This document shows positions 1-10,677 of a stretch of 64,000 bases of DNA, piece after piece. Each line of letters starts with the position of its first letter. The stretch's first letter is position 1. Origin of the DNA: Gymnopus androsaceus JB14 (taxonomy: Eukaryota > Basidiomycota > Agaricomycetes > Agaricales > Omphalotaceae); contig ML769670.1 of NCBI GenBank assembly GCA_009733575.1, forward strand, positions 23,301 to 87,300, given 5' to 3'. The position numbers were made by a program, and so were the translations under genes. The notes below the pieces were generated by a model. The model searched no databases. It had not been told where the DNA came from and saw nothing but the letters and a program-made list of their open reading frames with translations.

Positions 1-880
1 CAGCTCTCAGATTGCTCGCAGTATGTACCAAGGACGGCCGTTCCAAGAGCGATTCAAAATGTACACTTACATTCAATAACAAACCGCGATGTTAAAAAAA
101 AACTATCTAAGATAGTATGCTTATCTTCAGTCTTTGGAAATGTGTTTGAAGGCGCGAATGAATGAACTAAAGTTCACCCGGAATGGACTAAGTATGGTAG
201 CTTAGAACCTGCGGATATGAAAGGTGCAGCGGTTCCTGCAGACATCCCTCGCCCTATTTCGGACAGGGAAGATCACAAAAGATACATGGATAATCGCCGA
301 GGAAAACCTGCAGGTGTTCTTGCAGGCTGCAATGATAGGTCTTGTTTAGGATGAAATTCGAAGACTGAAAAGGATCTTTATTGAATGGACTAACCTAGTC
401 TATAACGGACAAGGATCTGAATTTTGAGGCCCAAAATAAGTACGCCATTTCTCGGAGATTGTTTGGGTCCTCAAGGCTTCAGATACGCTTTCCGGGCGGG
501 GAGCTTCAAGGGTCCTGCTAGTGGGTGTACCAGGGAAGAAGATCGTTGGGCCGCAAATGTGACTCTCACTGTTCAAAAAAATTCGGAGCATGGCGGTGAT
601 AAACGAGGCGTCGGCTTCTATCGGATCTGCGGATTTGCGATCACCTGAGCGCTCAATGACTCGCCACAACCTTCCACACTACGATTCGCGAAACACGATT
701 CTATCCTTCTATGTATAAAGGAATACATTGCTGTAGCTCATCAATGATCAGTCACCTCTCGACAGTTCTCCCACATATATCCATGCATAGGATCATGCTC
801 TGATCCTTGGGCGCGCCCGGTTACCACTGCCAACCCATGCCTGTAACATTGTTATTGACCAACTCTTATTCTTCACTATC
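1..880. other. Intergenic region upstream of the EF-hand gene
   Basis: I see no convincing gene here. Short open frames on both strands between 400 and 669 overlap each other and resemble nothing I recognise. The last 150 bases presumably hold the promoter and leader of the gene starting at 881. Confidence 0.5.
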
Positions 881-3800
881 ATGACGACTTTTGCGCCTCC
901 CAGTGTCTACAGCAGCTCGAGCCGGAAGCCAAAAGCCGCAGCTTCTATGGATTCATTTGTCGATTTTGACTTAGGAGAAAAAAGTCCTCCGCACCATCGG
1001 AAATCTCCACTTGCTTTCTTCAGACACAGAAAGAAATCTACGCCAGGGGAAAGTCGCGACAAGCAGCCTCATCAGTTGTCTAATATTCGCAGTTTCGATT
1101 CCTTTGATCAAAACTCATTCAAAGCGTCCCAATCTCGAGCACTTCCACCACTACCTCCGATTATGCTCTCGAATTCTTCTATGAATGGACCTCAGGGTAT
1201 ATATGGTACTTTACCCATCTTTGTGTCGCGTTCCTGATCTCACTATGCTTCATTCCAGCTTCGCTGCGTACGAGCCCTGAAGCTAGCGAATCTTTCCTTC
1301 CTCGCAACAATTCAAGCGCATCTCAGCCATCTGCCAACTATGTATATGACGGCTTACCAAATCCTTACGAGCAGACGTCGCCGCTACATGCCAACTATGC
1401 ATCCCCTAGTACAGCCGCGTACTCAACGGGACCCATGTCAGGCAGCATACAATCTCCCCCTTTCCCTTTGCAACCAGAAAGCGCCATGGACGCTGTTATC
1501 CGAAGAGATGGCCAGGAAATAGTAGACGATTCTCAGATGCTTGACCGTGGTGTAGCAACTGGCCTCTTAGCTGAAAGTCTTGATCAACGGAAGCCGGAAC
1601 ATAAGAATTCTATTGAAGTCATAGGTACAAGACGTTTGCATCTTTCCAATTATCGCATTGTTGAAAGCGTCACACAGAGAAGATCGCTATGCGTGGATCT
1701 GCAAATCTCAAGGCGGCGTCGGACGCCTTGAGTACTTTTACTGCAAGTGAGCATCAGAAGGACGCCGCTTGGATTCGGTAGATTGACTCAGTTATCCATT
1801 CTTAGGCCCTGTTTGGACGGATGGTGTACAGGTCGCACAAGTGCTAATAGAGCCTGCTAAAGACATGGTCCAACTTTTTGACGCCCTTACTCCATATGTT
1901 CCAATGCTCGTTGTGAGCTGATTCCAGTATTATCTCGTCATACACCTGATCTCATTGAGTATAAACCTAGGTTGCACAGGGAATATTCACAATGGTAATT
2001 CAAAAGGAGCTGGATAGGCATGCGAATGACAAAAACATGGTACGTTTCGGTTCTCGAACAGTCGTGTCCTGTATTTGATGGAGAAGCTCTACGTACTCTA
2101 GGGCGTTGTCTGTCTTACAATGGTGAGTAGCAATTTGAAATACATTGTCAAAGCTCATTTTCGCCTATAGACTAAATTCTGGTATACGTTGTGCAACCTG
2201 AAAGTGATCTTCGAGGTCCAGTCGAACATCCATAAGGATCTGCAGGATCTAGTCAACACAGTACGTTAATTTTTAATGACTCAGTCAGTGAGTGGCGGTT
2301 AATCTATGTATCAGGTCGTGAACAAGATGCACGACTTCGGAAACTTTCAAAAGTAGGTATCGGATTTGAGTCGCTGATTCTTGCTGACAATTCTGAAGTC
2401 TATACCACAAACACGGGAATATTGGTATGAATGCCCATTTCATCTTTTTCTGAATTCTAAATTCTTTTTACAGCGCGTACAATAAGATCAGGAATCTACA
2501 AAACAAAAATAACAGCCTACATTAACGCATTCAAGGACTTCCAGGACCAATTGGGCCGCCTTCTCACCGAAGAATCTACTCTGGCGATTAACGATGTTAA
2601 CAAGGACGTAGGGCAGCTCAACCAAAAGGTGGATATGCTCATCGCAATGGTAAATGCTCAATCGCCTGCGGAAAAGAATATGCAAGATAAGGTCGATGGT
2701 TATGGTGGTGAAGAGAAGGCCTTTCAAGTAAGTCAACCTTATTAATTTTAATATCAATAGACGCTAAACAATCTGCACTCAGAATCCGCACTTCCTGAAC
2801 GAAATTGCGAGCGAATTTGGCGCGACGGTGACTCCACAGTTGAAATCTATCCTACGCGAGGATCTGAATGCCCAGCTGAAATCAAATGAGTACGTGATCC
2901 TCGGACTAAAATCATAATCGTGTTTAACTAATATGGGATTGATTCTCTTCAAGGGCCATGTTCAAGCTTCACTTGGAGGAGACCAAAAGAGACCTTGAAC
3001 AGACGCTGGAACGAGGCACAGATACGATCATCTCAAAGGTCAGTTCAATTGCAGGCAATCTCTTAGTATCCTAATTGCCTTTACCAGATGGAATCAGGCC
3101 CTCACGAGCTCATCCACGACGAAGATGTCAGGCAAATTTGGAAAGGTCCGTCGACTCAAGTTGTTAAAAATGATGATCTGACAATGAATACGGTATTTGA
3201 ATAATAGACATGGTCAGTATTTTTTCACCTATGACTTGCTCTCAGCTGAATTTAACCACAAGAAATGGCGTCTGAGCTGCAAGACTCGTCATTTCATCGA
3301 CAGTAGGTGGATTCAACTGACATTGTGGCATGGCGATACATATATTTCCTCAGCTCTGCACCACCACTACTCCCAGAAGTTCTCGCAACATAAGAAAACA
3401 ACAGGGGAGACTCACCCTGATCAGTGGGCGCTCAAATTTACTGGCAGAGCCATATGTGAGCACTTCTTCCGCCAATTCTCGTACTGGAGTTTATGTAGAA
3501 AATCTAGTCCAGCCAACTATTGGTGATGCGATTGACTCTGATGGAAGCGGTTACGTCTCCATAGACGAGATCAACCGTTTTACCGCCCGCATCCCGCGAA
3601 ATTGGACTCTCCCTATCTTTTTAGCACAGTAAGTCTTCCTTTCCTTGGTGGATTGCTTGACCGACGTTTATTTCAATCTCAGCGCAGCGGCCGGATGGTA
3701 TCAGAATGCTCTTTTGTACGCAGCATATTCATGACTCTCTTGAAATTAGCTGACGAACAATCCTCTTTTATAAGCTATCGGGCAAACTGTATTGTGAGTT

Positions 3801-5293
3801 TCTCAAGTTCGTGCACAACTCGGCTTGAGTGTACTTATTTCCGGTTCCAAAGAATTCTCTGGGCAAAATTGAACGCTACGCCAAAAAAATGCTTCCCCAA
3901 AACAGGAAAGCTTTGCGCTCTTATTTTGAACGCGGTTGCCTACCCGAGATATGGTACATTATCGATTCTTTAAATACGGATACATTCAGATACCAGCAAG
4001 AAGACTTGCGGGTACAATTTCAGAAATTGACTTTATATCGACAAGAAAACATGCAAGATACCCAGGATCATTTACAGAAAAATCTCGACAGCGTACGACA
4101 TCGGATGCAAGGTCCTGAAGATGTTCGGGCAATCATAGGCACCTCGAGGGTTGAGGCAGTAAGTTTGTATGACGCTCTAACGACTTGTTGACGAATAGCC
4201 TATATAGATGGTACTCCCACTGCTGATGCTACTCCTAGAACGGCACGCACGAATCATTGAAACAGCCGACAGCTTGCTTCTTGCAGAGCGTGAGTTCCAG
4301 GATATGATTACGAGCATGCAAAGCGTGGCCTATGCCTTTGGGAAACGACATAGCGTTCTTGTAGAGGGCTGGAGGCAGCAGCGCTTCGACATTCCACTAC
4401 AGATTTCATCCTTCAGCTACGGTATATTCATCAATTGGCATACTCATTTCAGCTCCGTAAGTTCAGTTAGCTTGCTGTAGCAAGACTTTCTTTGACGCGT
4501 TTTGTGTTCTAGACTCCTTATGACCAGGAATATCCAGATCACCACATGCAGGAGCATATTATGATATCCGAAGGGTGGAACTTTGTTTCGAGTCAACATA
4601 CTACTCATGGACCAGGTCCCATTAAAGACTTGCTCACATACGAGCTTCCGACTCAGCCTAGCGCGGAAGAGCTTAGGAGACTCAGACTATCTGTCAGGAC
4701 GCGCAATACGAAAAAAGAGGATGCCAAGGCAAAGGAACGGTATGGGAACCTCAGTCAACGTGTCAAGGTAAGCGTTTCTCATCTTCATGCTTTCCTAAAC
4801 TCTACTCACATCCGCCCTTCTCTCAGTCAAAACGAATGAGTCGCTTATTAATGAACAGAACTGGAAGCATCCGAAAGGTAAGTGTCGCTTTCGCAGTATC
4901 TTTTCTCTCGGTTCTCAGGTTTCTTTCCAATTCAAGGATCCTACAATCTGGGTTGACGATGATGACGATGACGGTTCAACAAAGCACAAACGCCCAAATT
5001 CTTCCTACCAGTTTGAGTTTGACGATACAGATGGGGTTCTCCGCGCGATTAGCAGTGATGGTTATGCTTCAGCGGACTCTTCAGAACTGCCGGATATCCC
5101 TCATACGAAGGTACGTATCATGTTGACTTTTGGTGGTCAGCAGTTTCTGACCGTCGTTCAGGGTAAAATTTTCACATTGGACGATAGGATACGCTCAGTG
5201 GAGGAACAGATCGATGGTATGAAAGGCATGTTAGCCCAATTACTTGCAATGTCGACTTCAAATTCACAAGATCAGCAAGCAAAAAGTATGTAG
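881..5293 (+). CDS. Large EF-hand domain protein, multi-exon
   Basis: A long gene split by many short introns. The start ATG at 881 opens a Ser/Pro-rich, basic N-terminal region (MTTFAPPSVYSSSSRKPK...), probably disordered. The middle (about 2480-3130) encodes helical, charged segments such as FKDFQDQLGRLLTEESTL. A canonical calcium-binding EF-hand loop lies at 3534-3569: DSDGSGYVSIDE, with Asp at 1 and 3, Ser at 5, Tyr at 7 and Glu at 12. It is followed by IPRNWTLPIFLAQ, a layout I know from large hypothetical EF-hand proteins of mushrooms. The C-terminal part (4208-4840) is helical, with an acidic VDDDDDDGSTK tract near 4950. The last exon ends with a coiled-coil-like DDRIRSVEEQIDGMKGMLAQ segment and stops at TAG 5291-5293. 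Cellular role unknown; calcium binding is inferred from the loop. Exact exon borders were not all resolved. Confidence 0.75.
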
Positions 5294-5936
5294 TATGTAT
5301 CCTACACATTATTTAATACGGATGGGACGATTAAGACATATGTATCATAGCACGTAGGTATTCAGCGTAGAATTCAGGTATTGTAGATACGCGATGTCGT
5401 CTCCAAAAATCGGCGAGGTTGCCGCGAGGTGATGAACGACTCAACGAGCACTCTGTCGTGGGCTCCTGATGCCCTGCACGACGAACTAGATTTTGCCGTA
5501 TTCTTGACCAGTGCCAGACCAGCGCCGAACAGTTAAATTTCGGTTGTACACTTCATTTATGTCGTGCATGACTCTGCTTATGAGAAACTAGCAATTTCGC
5601 ATTTCTTCCCTCGGACTCATAAATGTCCTCTCTCCAAACAGCCCAATATTCACCCTCAACCACTCGAGCTCAATTCAGCTGTACAAGATGAAAAGCAGGC
5701 AAAACTTGGGCAAAACCACCTTCCGAAAACGAAGTGCCATTGAGACTAGCCCCTAATTGGCATTTCTGTGTCTAGTGAGAGACTCAGAAGCAAGTACGAT
5801 GAATGTATATACACAGTGGGATGATTATTAAACACGTCGGTGCCAAGTAGTAAAAATACAAGTATGTACAGTATCAGAGGATCTAATCATCAAGCTATAG
5901 TAGTATTCTAGCCTCCATTCCATGCTCCAGTTGCCA
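5294..5936. other. Intergenic region between convergent genes
   Basis: Shared 3' flank of the EF-hand gene (+) and the MYND gene (-). No frame of interest; it presumably holds both polyadenylation regions. Confidence 0.5.
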
Positions 5937-7171
5937 TCATCGACGCTTCCAGTTCAAATCCGGTTGGAAGCAATTTCTATACTCCTTGGCTAGCTGGTGC
6001 TTCACGCATTCCGAAGCAGACAATTTCGTCCATTGCCAGATCGTATTCCGCTGAGAAAGAGTTCCGACAGCATTGACATCGTCCCTGTCGCTCGTTCTGC
6101 GAACGACCCAGCCATTATGGACGTAATTTCTCATATCTTCGACCCATAGCGAGTGGTCCATTTTTCCAAAGATCGATGAATGGGGAGTAGAGATTGGGTA
6201 TACGTCCGTAAAGGGGAGCACGTCGTCGACTAGAAAGATCATCCACAGGGCCCCTCGATGTTTGTTCCCAGAGGTGGCACTAGAGATCTGATTGGTGCGC
6301 TTTCTCTTTGGCTCCAACACCTTCATGGACTCGAAAAAGGCATCCCACCGTGGTCTGGGCAGAGATTTAAGCGCGAGAAACTCGGCAGATTCGACCTCTG
6401 CGAACAAGGCTGGATTACCTACAGTCTCCGACTGCGATCGGGACTTGCATTTAATCATAAGCAGAGTGTCGTCAAAGTCGAACTTTCGCGAGGCGTATTG
6501 GTGTTGGATACCACGATGAGCTCCTCGAATCCATGTCCAAGTGAACATCTCGGCCCAGCTTTTGAATTCTTTTCCACGCATGAGAACGGAGGGAGTTTCG
6601 GGGACGTCGTCGAGAAAGCCAGGACCAAAGACTGTGGTGAGCTTTTCTCTCGCGTCAGCAAGGGCCTTGAGATCCTTGGCCTTTTTGTTATTTTCCTTTC
6701 GCGCTTTGCAGCGCAACCTAGAAGATTGGCATATCGATTAACAAAAAGAAGCGGAAGCGTTATCTGGAAAAAAGCATTACTTGTGGTCGGGCCAATGAAG
6801 ACGCTGACACTCTGGGAAGAAGTTAGTGCTGGAAAAGACGCGTTCATGGAGCGATTCTTACTTTCACTGCAATATGGAGTTCCATTGCCATCTTCGTCCA
6901 CGCAGCCTGAGCACTTCCTGAAGGGTTTGCCTCTCTCGGGTGCCTTCATGCAGAGAGTGCACGTCTGATACCTCTTGACTTCACTGCCGTCTTCATGAAA
7001 TACAGTCCTCATATCTGAATACATGTTCTGCGAATATATGTCAGTGTTTTTGGCTGGAAGAAAGTTTATATTACTCGCCTTCCTCGAGTATTTCATCCCC
7101 GTGAAATCGCCTTGGGAATGCTTGGAGATCAGCTCCTCATAAGTAGCTTCGAGTTCTGTATTCTCTGACAT
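5937..7171 (-). CDS. MYND-type zinc-finger protein
   Basis: Three exons (7171-6862, 6811-6781, 6717-5937) join in frame to about 373 residues. Splicing restores a full MYND finger: CTLCMKAPERGKPFRKCSGC, then a short linker, then YCSEKCQRLHWPDHK; the last His and Cys ligands appear only after the 50-nt and 63-nt introns are removed. MYND fingers bind two zinc ions and mediate protein-protein contacts. The rest of the protein is an unrecognised C-terminal domain rich in aromatic residues (for example WAEMFTWTWIRGAHRG), as in many fungal MYND proteins of unknown role. A GT..AG stretch of 47 nt at 7028-7074 looks like an intron, but removing it breaks the frame from the 7171 start; if it is an intron, translation would begin at ATG 7024. 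Confidence 0.85.
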
Positions 7172-7382
7172 GAAGTGAAGCAAGAAGGAAAACAATCGAT
7201 ATGGATGAGTGGCTAGGACGAGTGGCTACAGAGATCGTGTTGAACTTGTAAGCGTGGATTAAGCGTGAGTATACTCTAATCTGTTTGGATAAGATAAGAT
7301 CGTCTGGCATCCACAACGTCATTATGAGGTTTTCTCTTTTTTCTTCGCGTTCTCAATCCATTCTCAATGCTGGTATAGCTCG

Positions 7383-7389
7383 AGCGTAT
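7383..7389 (+). repeat. Target-site duplication, left copy
   Basis: AGCGTAT lies immediately outside the left terminal inverted repeat and recurs immediately outside the right one at 14488-14494. This is the expected footprint of transposon insertion. Confidence 0.8.
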
Positions 7390-7435
7390 TGACGTAGGCG
7401 GATTGGTCGCAGTTCGTTTCGATTTTTGATTTTTT
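7390..7435 (+). repeat. Left terminal inverted repeat
   Basis: 46 nt matching the reverse complement of 14442-14487 without a mismatch. It starts TGACGTAGGCGG and ends in a T-rich run. Confidence 0.88.
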
Positions 7436-7679
7436 AAAAGTTTTTTGATCGCGTTCCCGGACCTCACCCGGACGTCATCCTTTACCTACTTTATTTGGTC
7501 TTATCATTACCTGGAATAGGAGCGCTTGATATTGGATATGATATTATATTCCTATTTTCTCTATATACTTTCAGACTATATATGTACGTATGGCAATTGA
7601 AACAGGAGATGAGTTGGGAATGAGGAATACTAAGTATAAGTAGACTCAGCGCTTCAGATAAGTGTAACAGTTACAATAG

Positions 7680-8601
7680 TTAGTAATGAATACTAGGGAA
7701 ATTAGAGTTGAACAAGCAAGGGGAGTCACTGCGGCCACTATCTGAACAGGCTGCCGACCAATCATCAATGACTGCACTAGCATCCTGCAGATAATATGGC
7801 CCTGGGGTGTATGTGCTATTAGGAACAGGTTGGGAAGGTGAGGGAATTGTTGAAAAGGTAACAGGAAGTGTAACAGGACAACGGCTGTTTGTTCTGGTGC
7901 CCTCAAGGAATGAAACAAGATCAACCCACAGTAGATCCATGTTCGCTTCCAAGAGTCCATTGAATGATGTAGCGAGGTTAAACAGTTTTTCGTGATGTCG
8001 AAACGTTCCCGATACCAGAAGCTTCACCCCAGAGAATGCCATTAGGAAGGATTCCTCCTTGATAGCTGGGCCTTGCATCAGGATGACCTGAGGCATGCCC
8101 ACTGCAAGTTCACGAACGGTGAAGTCCTTTGGCCATTGCCGCCAGGGTCTCTGAGATGTGCCAAATGGTGGTGGAGTAGAAATCGTACTGGAAAGTAGAT
8201 TCTCAGATATGACATCCTCGTTGAGGCCGGGACAATCCATGATTCGTTGTCCAGCAATTCCAGAAGGAAGTGTGCAATATAGGAGCGTGCTCGAGAATGG
8301 AATCATTCAAGTGGTAGTGATGTCATGAAATTGCCATTGGCCTGTCATCACCTCATAAGTAGCAATGAGTGCTGAGGGATCGCCACGCATGACTTGGTTG
8401 GCAAAAGATTGGCACTGCTCAATGCAAAAGAGTGGAAATGTACCGCAGTAAACTGGAATCACAATTGGATTTCCTCCTGGCTGGTATAACATATTAGTAA
8501 CATGTATCTCTGCATAATTGACTGTAACATACCACGTTCCAGATTTTGACTGTAATGGTCTTCTTCATCCTCTCCTCTAGAGTAATGTTCTGAACCTCCA
8601 T
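7680..8601 (-). pseudogene. Unknown transposon-borne ORF, interrupted by one in-frame TGA
   Basis: Exon 1 (8601-8533, MEVQNITLEERMKK...) and exon 2 (from 8480) are joined by a 52-nt intron. The frame runs to a TGA at 8309-8307, and the next codon in the same frame is ATG, opening 208 more codons to a stop at 7680. The simplest reading is one gene of about 288 residues cut by a single nonsense codon; a short 80-residue protein plus a second ORF, or readthrough, are alternatives. The downstream part has WPKDFTVRELAVGMPQ and FSGVKLLVSGTFRHHEKL. I do not recognise the family. It shares strand with the integrase gene, 267 bp further downstream, and lies inside the transposon. Confidence 0.5.
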
Positions 8602-8867
8602 TATTTCAGTTGGATGATATACACGTCATGTAGAACCTGTGCATGTGACCATGATCAAGCCGCCTGGCACCCTCGGATTCCGAAGAACATCTCGGCATAT
8701 GTTGTTACTTAGTATGATGCATATATTTACAAGACAAACTCGGACAATACAAATGGCAGAAAACAACGTTTAAAATAGCCCCAAAAGACAATATTTACAA
8801 TGAATTAAGTTTGTCTAAGGTGTGAAATGTAGTAGTTTAAAACATTAAACATAAAATGAAAACTATT

Positions 8868-10449
8868 TCATTGTCCTAGTACAGCAGCCATGTCAACAAA
8901 CATTTGCCATCCATTTGTATGAGTCAGTTCTGGTGAACCGAGTTGAACGTAAACTCCTTGTGCTGCAACATCAAACTCATTGGAGACCCAACGGAAACAT
9001 TCTGCTCTGGATTGTGGTATTGTCAACCGCAATGCCTCGATATCTTGCAACTCAACTGGTGTTCCGCAGTTTCTGAGACCATATGTTGCGGGAAAGTCAA
9101 AAATAATATTTGGTGCCACACCAGATGGAAGGTTGGACTTCTTTTGGATGCGGGTTTTATGATTGTTCCAGTATTCCACAAACTCATCAACACCTGCCTG
9201 AACAATCTTTGGCCAAATCCAGTGGAACAAGTCACTGATAATTTATAAATATGAGCACATGTAGAAAGTCAGAAAGAGTTGATAATTACATATGAAGCTG
9301 ATTTCCGATGGCAAAGTAGCCTTGTGAGCGACCAAGCTCAATAGCTTGACGGAGAGTAGTGCCACGGAATCTCAGCCAGTGGTTCCATGATCCTTCAATA
9401 ATGACATTCATTGTGCTAGGAAGGGCGACAAATGCTGCAACAGTGTTCTGTGGCCGATACTTTTGTCTATGGATGCCGTCAGTATGACTACAATAATTCC
9501 TAAGGACTAGAATGGAAAGACGAACGTAAGTGCTGTATGGCATGCAAACATTTCACCAGTCTCACTTCCTCCATCCACTGTAAGCTGCTCACAGATCACT
9601 AGAAATGAGGTAGTAGAGGATTAGCGAGCCAATTAATTGTGATACTACTCACTTCTGTATTTTGTGACAAAGTCAAGGTAAATGTGGCCAATAGTAGAGG
9701 AGCAACGTGCATTTGGGACAACAATGTCATGAAGTACTTTTCCAGATGAATGGCACCGCATGCCATACATGTCAATACTTATAGAACCCAGACGAAGAGC
9801 TTTTGAGTTGAGTTTTTCATGACCATCACAGTGCACCTCTTGAAATACCCCAGATCCGATTGCAAGGTGCCCTCGAAGCCTTTTAGTATGCTTACCGGGA
9901 AAACGGCTTTCAGCACCATGTGGGAAGTTGGCCTTCATGACTTTCCAAACTGTATCTCTAGTTTAACTTGTTAGAAAAGAGAAAAGGATGGTATAACATG
10001 CATGAGATGTACCGCGGGATAAAAACATTCTTTGTCTGACGTATAGTCTGCTGGATAGTTGAGGGACCATTCCGACCCCCAATATCTCCAGCAACGGCGG
10101 TTGAAATCGCAGTCGTAGCAACTGGGAGAGGTGGTGGCTTGCGTACTGTTGGCACAGCATATTGTCGGTTTAGCTTCTTGAGTTTGGTCCTTCTTTAGGC
10201 GAAAAATCAGTGAATACTATGGCAGGATTGAGAAATAGGCATACCCTATCGTATACCCCTCCTTTGCAAGATAATTCAAACGTTCACGGAGAGAGAGATT
10301 TCGATGCGCATAGTCATAAAGTAGCTTTCGGAGTTGTTCATCGGATGGACCTTAGAGCAAAAAAATGAGAATCAAATTTTGCACTGACCATTCTGAATCA
10401 ACTTACACACACCGTTATCCTGACCATTTGAGCCTGAAGGATTGGGCAT
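8868..10449 (-). CDS. DDE integrase-like transposase
   Basis: A multi-exon gene (ATG 10449-10447, stop 8868) encoding the probable transposase of this element. The N-terminus has a helix-turn-helix-like stretch (LRKLLYDYAHRNLSLRERL). The core has acidic residues spaced as in an integrase/RNase-H fold: Asp in EVHCDGHEKL, Asp in QLTVDGGSETGEM and Glu in MNVIIEGSWNHW. After that comes the conserved tail WIWPKIVQAGVDEFVEYWNN and a C-terminal LGSPELTHTNGW. The protein at 60644-62329 shares the same order (DGHDKL, TTDCGSELV, ITIERGWLWL, QWLWSKLIQAELD), so this is a family present at least twice. It resembles proteins described in mushroom genomes as integrase core domain proteins. Exons checked join in frame. 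A 228-bp divergent intergenic region separates it from the alpha-kinase gene. Confidence 0.85.
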
Positions 10450-10677
10450 GGAAGATGATATCAACATATATTCACCACAGTATTTAAGCTTTATTGGATG
10501 CATGCCAATAAGTGCTCATGCCATCAGTATGCATGAGCATGACACGCGCATGGTGGCTTATAGCGAGAGCACTGCACTGTCATGAGCTTGATTACATATT
10601 ATCTGCTGCATGTACTTAAACTTGGGACAGTAAGTAAATAGCTACCTGTTTTGTTCGTATCCGACTCGGAATTCACC
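10450..10677. promoter_or_regulatory. Divergent promoter region of integrase and kinase genes
   Basis: Only 228 bp separate the two start codons, so the genes probably share control. In the middle lies a 9-bp inverted repeat, TGCTCATGC (10513-10521) and GCATGAGCA (10531-10539), with further CATGAGC copies close by. TATA-like sequence occurs on both sides (TATTTAAGC near 10480; ACTTAAAC near 10614). A binding site for a regulator, perhaps the transposase, is an inference. Confidence 0.5.

Noticed and set aside
424..669. ORFs on both strands near the left edge
   Set aside because: They overlap each other and lack any family resemblance or intron context.
8943..9248. Plus-strand ORFs opposite the integrase
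   Set aside because: Shadow frames of a gene with conserved catalytic motifs on the other strand.
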